From Zoogloea sp. 1C4 (GTDB lineage: Bacteria > Pseudomonadota > Gammaproteobacteria > Burkholderiales > Rhodocyclaceae), in NCBI RefSeq assembly GCF_009469605.1, contig NZ_SSXU01000006.1:62001-126000 (forward strand): a stretch of 64,000 nucleotides of DNA, written 5' to 3'. The first letter of the stretch is position 1, and each line of letters begins with the position of its first letter. The position numbers were made by a program, and so were the translations under genes. This document shows, piece after piece, positions 38,035 to 46,566 of the stretch. The notes beneath the pieces are model-generated. The model was not told where the DNA came from, searched no databases, and saw nothing but the letters and a program-made list of their open reading frames with translations.

Positions 38035-39279
38035 TCAGAAGACGAAGTCCACCGACAGGCTCAGGACATGGACCGGCGTGGTGGGCCGGAGGTAGTCCGC
38101 CAGGGTGTCCGAGGGGAACAGGCCGCGGCTTTGCGGCGCCGGGGTGATGCGTTCGATCTGGCCCTTGAGGGCGATGCGGCGGGCCACGTCCCAGCGGGTG
38201 CCGAAGGCGAGGGAGTGCTGGGCGGTGTTGCGGGAGTTGTTGTAGATGCCGACCAGCGGGGCGTGGATGGCCGGCACGGGCGTGCAGAAGGCGGGGGTGT
38301 CCTGGTTCTGGTTGGCGTAGGTGACGTAGGGCGTGAAGGCGTCGATGCGGTGGCCGACGGTGAGATACCAGCCGTGGGCGGTGGAGATGTAGCGGTCGAC
38401 CTTGCGCTTGGCGAATTCGGCGATGGTGATCCAGTTGTTCTTTTCCCACTGGAAGCCGGCGGAGAAGAACTCGGCGCTGGCGTGGGTGCCGGAGAGCTCG
38501 TCGGCGGCATCGGCTTCGCCGGCAGCGATGAGCTGGCGGCGCAGGGCCTGGTGGAAGCCGTCGGTCCAGTTGAGGTGCAGATCGGTGCGGGTGTAGCCGG
38601 CCTGGGCGCTGAAGCCGGTGCCGGCCAGGCCGACGCGCAGGGCGCGGGCGTTGCGCAGGCGGCCAGAGGCCGAGCGGGTGAGTACGGCGCTCTGACCGAC
38701 GAGGCCCTGGATCTCCAGGTCCATCTGGCCCAGTGGTGCGCGGTAGATCGCATCGACGCCGTCGAGATCGGAGAAGGGGTTGAGGCTGTAGACCTCGGCC
38801 GGCGGGCGCAGCCACGGGGTGGCGTAATTCACGTTCAGGGAGTCGGAGAACATGAAGAACGGGGTGGTGGTGCGGCCAGCCCGCAGGGAGAGGGTTGGCG
38901 TGGGGCGGTAGTGCAGGTAGGCCCAGGTGATGTGGGGCGTGTAGTCGTAGCCGGCGGCCTGCCGCGAGACGGCCTGGACGGTGAGGTCGAACTTGTCGGA
39001 CAGGCGGGCCGTGCCCTGCACGCCGAGGACGCTGTCGGTGGAGGGGTCGAAGTTCTGGCCCGGCATGGTGCTGGGCTGGGTGCTGCTGCTGTGGAAGCGG
39101 TAGTTGTCCTTGTCGCTGCGGGTGAGCCCGAAGGTGCCGAATCCGGACAGGGCGAAGCGCGGCGGTTCGTCGGCAGCGGATGCGCTGCCGGCGAGGCTGA
39201 GAAGGATGGCAGCCAGCAGCGGCCGGAGGTTCCGGCGGCGTCGGGGTGGCAGGGCTGGAGCGTTCTGGAAGCTGTCCAT
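38035..39279 (-). CDS. Porin-like outer-membrane beta-barrel protein
   Basis: A 414-residue protein from ATG 39279, one base after the stop of the GGDEF-EAL gene. A signal peptide is evident (LRPLLAAILLSLAGSASAAD). The mature protein has alternating hydrophobic strands with many aromatic residues (FALSGFGTFGLTRSD, TWAYLHYRPTPTLSLRAGR, WYLTVGHRIDAFTPYVTYA) and ends in SLSVDFVF with a terminal Phe, typical of outer-membrane barrels. It is not the classical trimeric porin type. Its tight linkage to a membrane EAL protein and a periplasmic binding protein suggests a joint task. Confidence 0.8.
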   Translation of the reverse strand: MDSFQNAPALPPRRRRNLRPLLAAILLSLAGSASAADEPPRFALSGFGTFGLTRSDKDNYRFHSSSTQPSTMPGQNFDPSTDSVLGVQGTARLSDKFDLTVQAVSRQAAGYDYTPHITWAYLHYRPTPTLSLRAGRTTTPFFMFSDSLNVNYATPWLRPPAEVYSLNPFSDLDGVDAIYRAPLGQMDLEIQGLVGQSAVLTRSASGRLRNARALRVGLAGTGFSAQAGYTRTDLHLNWTDGFHQALRRQLIAAGEADAADELSGTHASAEFFSAGFQWEKNNWITIAEFAKRKVDRYISTAHGWYLTVGHRIDAFTPYVTYANQNQDTPAFCTPVPAIHAPLVGIYNNSRNTAQHSLAFGTRWDVARRIALKGQIERITPAPQSRGLFPSDTLADYLRPTTPVHVLSLSVDFVF

Positions 39280-39280
39280 C

Positions 39281-41722
39281 CTAGACTCCGGTGGGGATGT
39301 GTTGCGTGGTGAGCCAGCGGGCGGCCTGGTCTTCGGGCTCGGCGGGGGCGAAGAGGTAGCCCTGGCCGTAGTCGCAGGCGAGTTCGCTGAGGATGTTGGC
39401 CTGGGCCTGGGTCTCGATGCACTCGGCAACCACCTGCATGCCCAGTTCGTGGGCGAGGTGGATGGTGGCACCGACGATGGCGCGCAGGCGGGTGTCGTGC
39501 TCGATCTCGCGGATGAAGGAGCCGTCGAGCTTGATGGTGTCGCAGGGGATCGAGTGAAGGTAGCTGAGGGACGAGTAGCCGGTGCCGAAGTCGTCGATGA
39601 GGATCTTGAGGCCCTTGGCGCGCAGCTTGCCGAGCTGGCTGATGGCGAGTTCCTTGCGGGTGACGAGGGTGCTTTCGGTGACTTCGAGCTTGAGGGTGCT
39701 GGGCGGCAGGCCGTGGCGTTCGATGCAGGCGACGACCTGGTCGGCGAGGTCCACCTGCATCAGCTGGCGGGCCGAAAGGTTGACGCTGATGGAGAGGTTT
39801 TCGTCGGCGAGGCCCCGCTCGCGCCAGGACTTGAGGCGCGCACAGCTCTGGTCGAGCATCTGCATGCCGAGCTCGTGGACGAGATCGAGGGATTCGGCGA
39901 CCGGGATGAAGACGTCGGGGCCGATGCGCCGGGCGCTGGCCTGGGGCCACCGGACCAGGGCTTCGAAGCCGGTGGCCTGGCGGGTCTTGAGATCGACGAT
40001 GGGCTGGAAGTGGGCGACCAGCTGGTGGTCGCGCAGGGCGGCGCGGAGCTGGGATTCGAGCTGCAGATCGCGCATGACCTGCTGGTGCATGGCCGACTGG
40101 AATACGGTGATGGTGTTGTCGGCGCTGCGGCGGGAGCGCTGCATGGCGTTGTCGGCGTCGCGCATGAGGTCTTCGGCGTTCTGGAAGCCGCCGCTGCCCA
40201 GCGCCACGCCGATGCGCGTCTTGGGATAGAGGATGTGGCCGTTGAGCTCGGCGCTTTCGGCGAGGTGGGTCTGCAGGTTTTCGGAGAAACGGATGGCTTC
40301 GCTGGCGTCGGCGATGTCGTTGAGGAGCACCGCGAACTGGTCGCCGCCGACCCGGCCGACCACGTCGCCCGGGCGGGCGAGGGCGCGGATGCGGGCGGCG
40401 ACGAGGCGCAGCAGGTCGTCGCCAGCGGAGTAGCCGAGGCTGTCGTTGACCACGTGGAAGCGTTCGATGTTGATGTGCAGCACCGCAAACAGGCTGCCGG
40501 TGACCCGGTCGGCGTGGCGCAGGGTGTTCTGCAGGTGTTCGGCGAACAGGGCGCGGTTGGCGAGGCCGGTGAGGCCGTCGTGGAGGGCGTCGTAGAGGAG
40601 CTGGTCTTCGACGCGCTTGCGCAGGTGGATGTCGCTGATCGAGCCAGCCATCCGCACGGCGCGACCAGTGCGGGGATCGTGGACGGCCATGCCGCAGGTG
40701 AGGATCCAGCGGTAGCTGCCGTCGGCGTGAAGGATGCGGTGCTCGATGGTGAGCTGGGTGGATTCGCGCTTGAGGTGGGCGATCATGCGCAGGCGGAAGG
40801 CTTCGCGGTCTTCCGGGTGCAGGCGGGCGTAGAGGGCGTGGCTGTCGTCAAGCACGGCGCTGGGCGGGATGCCGAGGATCTCGGCAAAGCGCGGGGCGAA
40901 GTAGGTCTTGTCGCCCACGATGTCCCAGTCCCACAGGCCGTCGTTCGCGGCGCGGGTGGCGAGGGCGTAGCGCTCTTCACTGTTGGCGAGCTGGCGAGCC
41001 GTGGCTTCGAGCTCGAGGATGCGCGACTGCAGGGCGCTGGCCATGCGGTTGAAATGCTGGCATAGCTGGGAGAGTTCGTCCTTGCCTTTTTCGGGCAGGC
41101 GGTGGGAGAGCTGGCCGGCGGCGATGGCCTGGCTGCCGCGGAGCAGACGACCCAGGTTGCGGGTCATCAGATAGCCCACGGCACCGAGCAGCAGCAGGGT
41201 GAGCAGCACCTCGGCGCTGGCGATGGCGATGCCCTGGCTGAGGATCTGGCGTTTGGCGAGGGTGAGCGCCGCGACGGACACCCCGAACTGCACGAAGCCG
41301 ACCTGGTTGCGTTCGAGCAGCACGGGGCGGCGGACGTGGATGAGGTTGTGGGCGACGCCTGCATCGACGCCCAGCGCGCTGGCATCGTCGGGGGGCGGGA
41401 GGGTCTGCATGTCGGGCAGGCCGGCGCGGACGCGGGTCTTGCCGGTGGCGTCGACGATGCGGACGTAGATCAGGCCTTCGTTGGTTTCGTTGAGCAGTTC
41501 GCCGAGGGCGTCCTGCAGATCGTTGTAGCGCCCCTGGGGTACGAAGGTGGCGGTGACGACGTTGAGGATGGCGGCGTTCTGGGCTATCAGCGTGTTGAGG
41601 CTCGCCGTCGTCGCCTCGTTCATGAGACGCCCGCTGTTGGTGAGCAGCAGCGTGAGCATCACGACCTGGACCACGGTGCTGGCCAGCAGGAGGCGAACGC
41701 GGATCGAGAGGTTGCTCAGCAT
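39281..41722 (-). CDS. Membrane HAMP-PAS-GGDEF-EAL protein (predicted c-di-GMP phosphodiesterase)
   Basis: An 813-residue protein. Order: membrane helix (about 10-28), periplasmic domain (29-165), second helix (about 166-190), HAMP (190-245), PAS_3 (about 250-375), GGDEF-type (about 380-540) and EAL (about 550-805). The GGDEF site reads RVGGDQFAVLL, with Glu replaced by Gln, and the metal-binding half is HINIERFHVVND, so cyclase activity is doubtful. EAL residues are intact: [38 protein letters not shown] and AECIET. It is therefore predicted to hydrolyse c-di-GMP under control of a periplasmic signal. It heads the barrel and binding-protein genes downstream. Confidence 0.9.
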   Translation of the reverse strand: MLSNLSIRVRLLLASTVVQVVMLTLLLTNSGRLMNEATTASLNTLIAQNAAILNVVTATFVPQGRYNDLQDALGELLNETNEGLIYVRIVDATGKTRVRAGLPDMQTLPPPDDASALGVDAGVAHNLIHVRRPVLLERNQVGFVQFGVSVAALTLAKRQILSQGIAIASAEVLLTLLLLGAVGYLMTRNLGRLLRGSQAIAAGQLSHRLPEKGKDELSQLCQHFNRMASALQSRILELEATARQLANSEERYALATRAANDGLWDWDIVGDKTYFAPRFAEILGIPPSAVLDDSHALYARLHPEDREAFRLRMIAHLKRESTQLTIEHRILHADGSYRWILTCGMAVHDPRTGRAVRMAGSISDIHLRKRVEDQLLYDALHDGLTGLANRALFAEHLQNTLRHADRVTGSLFAVLHINIERFHVVNDSLGYSAGDDLLRLVAARIRALARPGDVVGRVGGDQFAVLLNDIADASEAIRFSENLQTHLAESAELNGHILYPKTRIGVALGSGGFQNAEDLMRDADNAMQRSRRSADNTITVFQSAMHQQVMRDLQLESQLRAALRDHQLVAHFQPIVDLKTRQATGFEALVRWPQASARRIGPDVFIPVAESLDLVHELGMQMLDQSCARLKSWRERGLADENLSISVNLSARQLMQVDLADQVVACIERHGLPPSTLKLEVTESTLVTRKELAISQLGKLRAKGLKILIDDFGTGYSSLSYLHSIPCDTIKLDGSFIREIEHDTRLRAIVGATIHLAHELGMQVVAECIETQAQANILSELACDYGQGYLFAPAEPEDQAARWLTTQHIPTGV

Positions 41723-41946
41723 CTGAGACGGGTATCGTGCAAGGCGAGGGGCATTTGCGACTGGAGTTTGCGTTGCCGGGTTACAAAGCGATGAGCCTAT
41801 GAGGGGCGTCTGGGTGTAATCGGCACTAACGACAGAAGCTTAAGCGGAGCCGGCGTGGGGGCATCCGTATGACAGCCGGCGCCCCCCTGCATATTCTTGC
41901 GATTATCGCTTGATCCATGCCGGGGCGGGGATGGAAAGACGGGGCC

Positions 41947-41977
41947 GTGGTGCCGCCACCTGCGTGGCAGGCACCAC
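41947..41977 (-). terminator. Hairpin after glnS
   Basis: GTGGTGCC / GGCACCAC encloses a second stem GCCAC / GTGGC, 14 bp beyond the glnS stop on the minus strand. There is no strong T run, so it may be a weak terminator or mRNA-end stabiliser. The rest of the 268-bp gap up to the GGDEF-EAL gene shows nothing clear. Confidence 0.4.
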
Positions 41978-41990
41978 CTGAACGGCATGT

Positions 41991-43712
41991 CTATTTCTTC
42001 CACGCGTCACGCAGGGTGACGGTGCGGTTGAAGACCGGCGCGCCCTCGACGGAATCGACCCGATCTGCCACGAAGTAGCCGTGGCGCTCGAACTGGAAGC
42101 GGGCTTCCGGCTTTGCGGCGCGCAGGGCGGGTTCGAGCTGGGCGGTGATGACCCGCAGGCTGTCCGGGTTGATGTCGCTGATGAAATCCCGCTCCAGATC
42201 TTCCGGGTCGCCCTCGCGGCGGTTGCCCGGGTAGGCGTGGGCGAACAGCCGGTCGTAGAGGCGCACCTCGGCGGCATAGGCGTGTTCGACGGAAACCCAG
42301 TGCAGGTTGCCTTTGACCTTGTAGTTGTCGGCACCGGGCGTGCCGGACTTGGAGTCGGGCAGGTATTCGCACAGCACCGCGGTGATGTTGCCGTCGGCGT
42401 CCTTCTCGCAGCCGGTGCACTTGACCACGTAGCCGTAGCGCAGGCGGGCCATGTTGCCCGGGTAGAGGCGGTGGTAGCCCTTGACCGGGGTTTCCATGAA
42501 GTCTTCGCGCTCGATCCACAGTTCGCGGCCGAAAGGCATCTCGCGCTTGCCGAGCTCGGCGTGGAGCGGATGGTTGGGGGCGTGGCAGCGCTCGCTCTGG
42601 CCGGCCGGGTAGTTGGTGATGATGAGCTTGAGGGGATCAAGCACCGCCACGCGGCGTTCGGCGGCTTCGTTGAGGTGCTCGCGCATGCAGTCTTCGAGCA
42701 CGCTCATGTCGATCCACGAATCGGCCTTGGAGACGCCGATGCGCTCGGCGAACAGGCGGAAACCTTCGGCGGTGAAGCCGCGGCGGCGGGCGCCGACCAG
42801 GGTGGGCAGGCGCGGGTCGTCCCAGCCGGCGACGTGGTTTTCATCGACCAGTTGGATCAGCTTGCGCTTGGAGAGCACCACGTAGGTGAGGTTGAGGCGG
42901 GCGAATTCGAGCTGGCGCGGCACTGGGCGGGGGAAGAAACCGCCTTCTGCCAGGTTGTCGAGGAGCCAGTCGTAGAACGGGCGCTGGTCTTCGAACTCGA
43001 GGGTGCAGATCGAGTGGGTGATGTCTTCGAGCGCGTCTTCGATGGGGTGCGCGAAGGTGTACATCGGGTACACGCACCAGCGGTCGCCGCTGCGGTGGTG
43101 GGTGGCGTGGCGGATGCGGTAGATGGCCGGGTCGCGCAGGTTGATGTTGGGCGAGGCCATGTCGATCTTGGCGCGCAGGATGTGGGTGCCGTCGGGGAAC
43201 TCGCCGGCCTTCATGCGCTGGAAGAGCTCCAGGTTCTCGGTGACGCTGCGGTTGCGGTAGGGGCTGTCCTTGCCGGGGGCAGACAGCGTGCCGCGGTAGG
43301 CGCGCATCTCCTCGGCGGAGAGCGAATCCACGTAGGCCTTGCCGACGGTGATGAGGTGCTCGGCCATGGCGTACATCTTGTCGAAGTAATCGGACGCGAA
43401 ATACAGGTGCTCGCCCCAGTCGAAGCCCAGCCACTGGACGGCCTCGATGATGGCGTCCACGTATTCCTGGTCTTCCTTCGTCGGGTTGGTGTCGTCGAAG
43501 CGCAGGTGACAGGCGCCGCCGTAGATCTGGGCGAGGCCGAAGTTCAGGCAGATGCTCTTGGCGTGGCCGTAGTGCAGGTAGCCGTTGGGCTCCGGCGGGA
43601 AGCGGGTTTCGACGCGGCCGCCCCATTTGCCGAGGCGACGGTCTTCGTCAATGATGTTGCGGATGAAGTTGCTGGGTGCGGCGTCGGCGGCCGGCGTGGT
43701 TGGAGCGGTCAT
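41991..43712 (-). CDS. glnS: Glutaminyl-tRNA synthetase
   Basis: A 573-residue class I synthetase from ATG 43712 (starting MTAPTTPAADAAPSNFIRNI). The HIGH-type motif is PPEPNGYLHYGHAKS, and the KMSKS-type motif is VLSKRKL. The catalytic core is followed by anticodon-binding beta-barrels. It charges tRNA-Gln directly, as in most beta- and gammaproteobacteria. A much longer open frame exists upstream, but the extra part lacks family similarity. Confidence 0.98.
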   Translation of the reverse strand: MTAPTTPAADAAPSNFIRNIIDEDRRLGKWGGRVETRFPPEPNGYLHYGHAKSICLNFGLAQIYGGACHLRFDDTNPTKEDQEYVDAIIEAVQWLGFDWGEHLYFASDYFDKMYAMAEHLITVGKAYVDSLSAEEMRAYRGTLSAPGKDSPYRNRSVTENLELFQRMKAGEFPDGTHILRAKIDMASPNINLRDPAIYRIRHATHHRSGDRWCVYPMYTFAHPIEDALEDITHSICTLEFEDQRPFYDWLLDNLAEGGFFPRPVPRQLEFARLNLTYVVLSKRKLIQLVDENHVAGWDDPRLPTLVGARRRGFTAEGFRLFAERIGVSKADSWIDMSVLEDCMREHLNEAAERRVAVLDPLKLIITNYPAGQSERCHAPNHPLHAELGKREMPFGRELWIEREDFMETPVKGYHRLYPGNMARLRYGYVVKCTGCEKDADGNITAVLCEYLPDSKSGTPGADNYKVKGNLHWVSVEHAYAAEVRLYDRLFAHAYPGNRREGDPEDLERDFISDINPDSLRVITAQLEPALRAAKPEARFQFERHGYFVADRVDSVEGAPVFNRTVTLRDAWKK

Positions 43713-43858
43713 CTGGGTCGTACCTTGCTTGGCGCGGGCGGTGGTCCGCCGTTGGTCTGAGTAATCCCGGGATTGTAGCCGATGGCGGCCTTTGCGCAGG
43801 GTTGCGACAGCTTTGGGGTGGGCGTGATCTGGTTCATGGGAATGGGCATGCAAATCGG

Positions 43859-43908
43859 CAAAATCACATGAATGCCAACTGTTTGGCGGCGATGCTTGTG
43901 TGATTTTG
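43859..43908. promoter_or_regulatory. Widely spaced perfect inverted repeat upstream of the TonB-receptor operon
   Basis: CAAAATCACA (43859-43868) and TGTGATTTTG (43899-43908) are perfect 10-bp complements whose centres are 40 bp apart, close to four helical turns. The right arm is next to an AT-rich stretch (GTTAAAAAT) that could be a -10 region. It lies 66-115 bp upstream of the receptor start and may be an operator for the operon. No known regulator is assigned. Confidence 0.4.
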
Positions 43909-43973
43909 TTAAAAATGCGAACTTGATGGCTGCGCGCCTTGACTCTATCCGCCCTTTTCCGAGATCTGCATTG

Positions 43974-45998
43974 ATGCCCTGCAATCGTGTCCGTCTTGTC
44001 TTGCCCCTTGCCCTGAGTGTCCAGCTTGCCTGGGCCGACGATGCCGTCCTCGCCGACCTGGCGCTGGAGGATCTCGCCCGTCTCGATGTGGCGACCGTCT
44101 CGCGCAAGACGCAGAAGCTCTCGGAGACGCCGGCGGCGGTCACGGTGCTCACCGCCGAGGACATCCGCCGCAGCGGCGCCCGCAGCGTGCCTGAGGCCCT
44201 GCGCGAGGTGCCCGGGGTGTCGGTGGCGCAGATCGGTGCCGGTAGCTGGGCGGTGGGCGTGCGCATGGCCGAGGGGCGCTTTTCGAACAAGCTGCTGGTC
44301 CAGATCGACGGGCGCAGCGTGTACAACCCGCTGTTTTCCGGTGTGTTCTGGGAATCCCTCGATCTGCTGATGGAAGACATCGAGCGCATCGAGGTGGTGC
44401 GGGGGCCCGGTGCCTCCCTGTGGGGCGCGAACGCCGTCAACGGGGTGATCAACATCGTGACGCGCAAGGCGACCGCGACCCGGGGCTCGCTGATTTCGGC
44501 GCGGGTGGACCATAAGGGCCATCCTGCATTGGCGGTCCGCCAGGGGTTCGACATCGGGGAGCTCGGGGCTGTGCGGGTGTATGCCAAGGGCAGCGAGATG
44601 CAGCCATCGCGCAGTGCCGATGGCCGCTCGGAGGTGGATCACAACCGGGGCTGGTCGGCCGGTTTCAGGATGGACAGTGCCGGCTCTGCGGGAAACACCT
44701 GGATGGTCCAGGGCAACAGCTTCCGTCGCACCACGTCCGAAAGCCTCGTGACGACGGGGCTTGACGGGTCAGCCGGGCTGTATCCCCTGAGTCTCGAGTT
44801 TGAGGGGTCGAGCCTGCTCGGCCGCTACAGCTGGGGTCTGCTCGGTGGTGAGGCATCGGTCCAGACCTACTTTGACAACCTGAACGCATCTGTCGGCGAG
44901 TCTGGCCGCGGCGGCATCAGCACCTTCGACCTGGATTTCCAGCACCGCCTCGCGCCGGTCGGGCGGCACGAGTTGATGTGGGGCGCCGGCGGTCGCTATG
45001 TGAAGACCGACATCGATGCCGCCACGCCCATCCTGACCATCTCGCCGCCGGAGCGCAGCCTCCAGGTGATGAGCGCCTTCGTGCAGGACGAGATCACCCT
45101 TCAGCCGCGCACCTGGAAGGCGACCCTAGGCGCCCGCCTCGAGCACTCGACCCTGTCCCACTTCGAGCCCCAGCCCACCGCTCGCCTGATGTGGACGCCG
45201 ACCGAATCCGACAGCGTGTGGGCGAACTGGTCGCGGGCCACCCGCACGCCTTCGGTGGGCGAGATCGGTGCGTCGATCCTCTTTGGCGCAAAGCCCACCG
45301 GCAATCCGATGTTGCCGATCGTGTTCGTCCGCTCCACGCCGGGGCAGGGCTGGAGCCCCCGTGCCGAACGGGTCGATGCGCTGGAACTGGGCTATCGTCG
45401 CACCCTGCGCAACGGCAGCTTCGAGGCGGTGTTGTTCCACCATGACTACCGCCGCCTGATTGCCGGCTATCTCGATCCGAACGGGCTGATCCTGCCGGGC
45501 ATCCCGCTGCCGATCCCGCCTTACTTCATTCCGGTCCAGAACATTTTCCGGGGCAACGTCGGCAAGGCCCGATCGACGGGCGTCGAACTGGGGCTGGACT
45601 TGCCGGTGAACGACCGCTTCCGTTTCCAGGCGAGCTACACGGCCGTCAACCTCAAGGGCGCCCGCAGCAGCGACCCGGTCACCGATGCGGCGGGGGCCGA
45701 GCTTGAAGAGGCCTCTCCGCGATACTGGGGCACCCTGCACGGGGTGATCGGCCTTGCGCGGGGGCACGAGCTTGACCTGATGGTCCGGCGCACCGGCGCC
45801 ATCACCCACGGCAACGTGCCGGCCCACACGAGCTTCGATGTGCGTTACGGCTGGCGTCCGGGGCCGGGGTTCGAGCTGACGGTCATGGGCATCAACCTGT
45901 TCGACAAACAGCACCTCGAATACATGTCGAACTTCCTCCCGACCCAGCCGGCCTACCTGAGCCGGCAGGCCTATGTCCAGGGTGTCTGGCGGTTCTGA
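43974..45998 (+). CDS. TonB-dependent receptor-like outer-membrane protein
   Basis: A 674-residue protein from ATG 43974, with signal peptide (VRLVLPLALSVQLAWA). The plug domain (about 45-155) shows ETPAAVTVLTAEDIRRSGA, VPEALREVPGVSVAQI, and IERIEVVRGPGASLWGANAV. The rest is a 22-strand-type barrel ending with QGVWRF. It matches TonB-dependent receptors and lacks an obvious extended TonB box. Substrate is unknown. The next genes are YfiR-like, hybrid kinase and EAL-type regulator, all on the same strand with short gaps or overlaps, so it may be the outer-membrane input of a signalling operon. Confidence 0.88.
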   Translation: MPCNRVRLVLPLALSVQLAWADDAVLADLALEDLARLDVATVSRKTQKLSETPAAVTVLTAEDIRRSGARSVPEALREVPGVSVAQIGAGSWAVGVRMAEGRFSNKLLVQIDGRSVYNPLFSGVFWESLDLLMEDIERIEVVRGPGASLWGANAVNGVINIVTRKATATRGSLISARVDHKGHPALAVRQGFDIGELGAVRVYAKGSEMQPSRSADGRSEVDHNRGWSAGFRMDSAGSAGNTWMVQGNSFRRTTSESLVTTGLDGSAGLYPLSLEFEGSSLLGRYSWGLLGGEASVQTYFDNLNASVGESGRGGISTFDLDFQHRLAPVGRHELMWGAGGRYVKTDIDAATPILTISPPERSLQVMSAFVQDEITLQPRTWKATLGARLEHSTLSHFEPQPTARLMWTPTESDSVWANWSRATRTPSVGEIGASILFGAKPTGNPMLPIVFVRSTPGQGWSPRAERVDALELGYRRTLRNGSFEAVLFHHDYRRLIAGYLDPNGLILPGIPLPIPPYFIPVQNIFRGNVGKARSTGVELGLDLPVNDRFRFQASYTAVNLKGARSSDPVTDAAGAELEEASPRYWGTLHGVIGLARGHELDLMVRRTGAITHGNVPAHTSFDVRYGWRPGPGFELTVMGINLFDKQHLEYMSNFLPTQPAYLSRQAYVQGVWRF

Positions 45999-46008
45999 GG
46001 GGACAGGG

Positions 46009-46566
46009 GTGATCCGCCGTCTCATGGCCCATCGGGCCCTCAAAATACTCTGCGTCGCGGCTGCCTGCCTCGGCGTCGCCCCCGCGTGGGCGATGCAGCC
46101 GGGCGAGTACCAGATCAAGGCTGCCTACCTGCTCAATTTTGCGCGCTACGTGGAATGGCCCGCCCAACGCCTGCCGGCCGGCGCGCCGCTGCGGCTGTGC
46201 GTGCTCGGCCGCGACCCCTTCGGCGAGGCGCTGTCCGGCCTCGAGGGGCGGCAGGTCAATGGGCATGAAGTGAAGCCGCGTGTCGTCGATGGCGTCGAGA
46301 TGGCCTCGGACTGTCACCTCGTCTTCATCACCGATTCGGAAGAGCGGCGCGTCGGCCTGCTGCTGCGCGGCCTGGCCGGGCGCAGCGTGCTCACCGTCAG
46401 CGACATCGACGGCTTTGCCGAGGCCGGCGGCGGGATCGGGCTGGTGGTGGACGAGCGCCGGGTGCGCTTCGACATCAACCTCACGTCGGTGCAGCGGGAG
46501 GGCCTGCGGGCCAGTTCGCAGCTGCTCCGTCACGGCCGCTTCGTGTTCGGCCTGAGGGCTCCCTGA
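46009..46566 (+). CDS. YfiR/DUF4154 family periplasmic protein
   Basis: A 185-residue protein read from GTG 46009 (AGGGGAC upstream), with an ATG at 46024 also possible. A signal peptide is seen ([20 protein letters not shown]). The mature domain ([45 protein letters not shown]) is the YfiR family core. In Pseudomonas YfiR is a periplasmic repressor of the diguanylate cyclase YfiN. Here the neighbour is a hybrid kinase, so it may modulate that kinase instead. It ends in overlap with the kinase start. Confidence 0.9.
   Translation: MIRRLMAHRALKILCVAAACLGVAPAWAMQPGEYQIKAAYLLNFARYVEWPAQRLPAGAPLRLCVLGRDPFGEALSGLEGRQVNGHEVKPRVVDGVEMASDCHLVFITDSEERRVGLLLRGLAGRSVLTVSDIDGFAEAGGGIGLVVDERRVRFDINLTSVQREGLRASSQLLRHGRFVFGLRAP

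Noticed and set aside
43859-43908. CRP/FNR-type operator
   Set aside because: CRP sites are TGTGA-N6-TCACA. Here the half-sites are in the opposite order and 30 bp apart.
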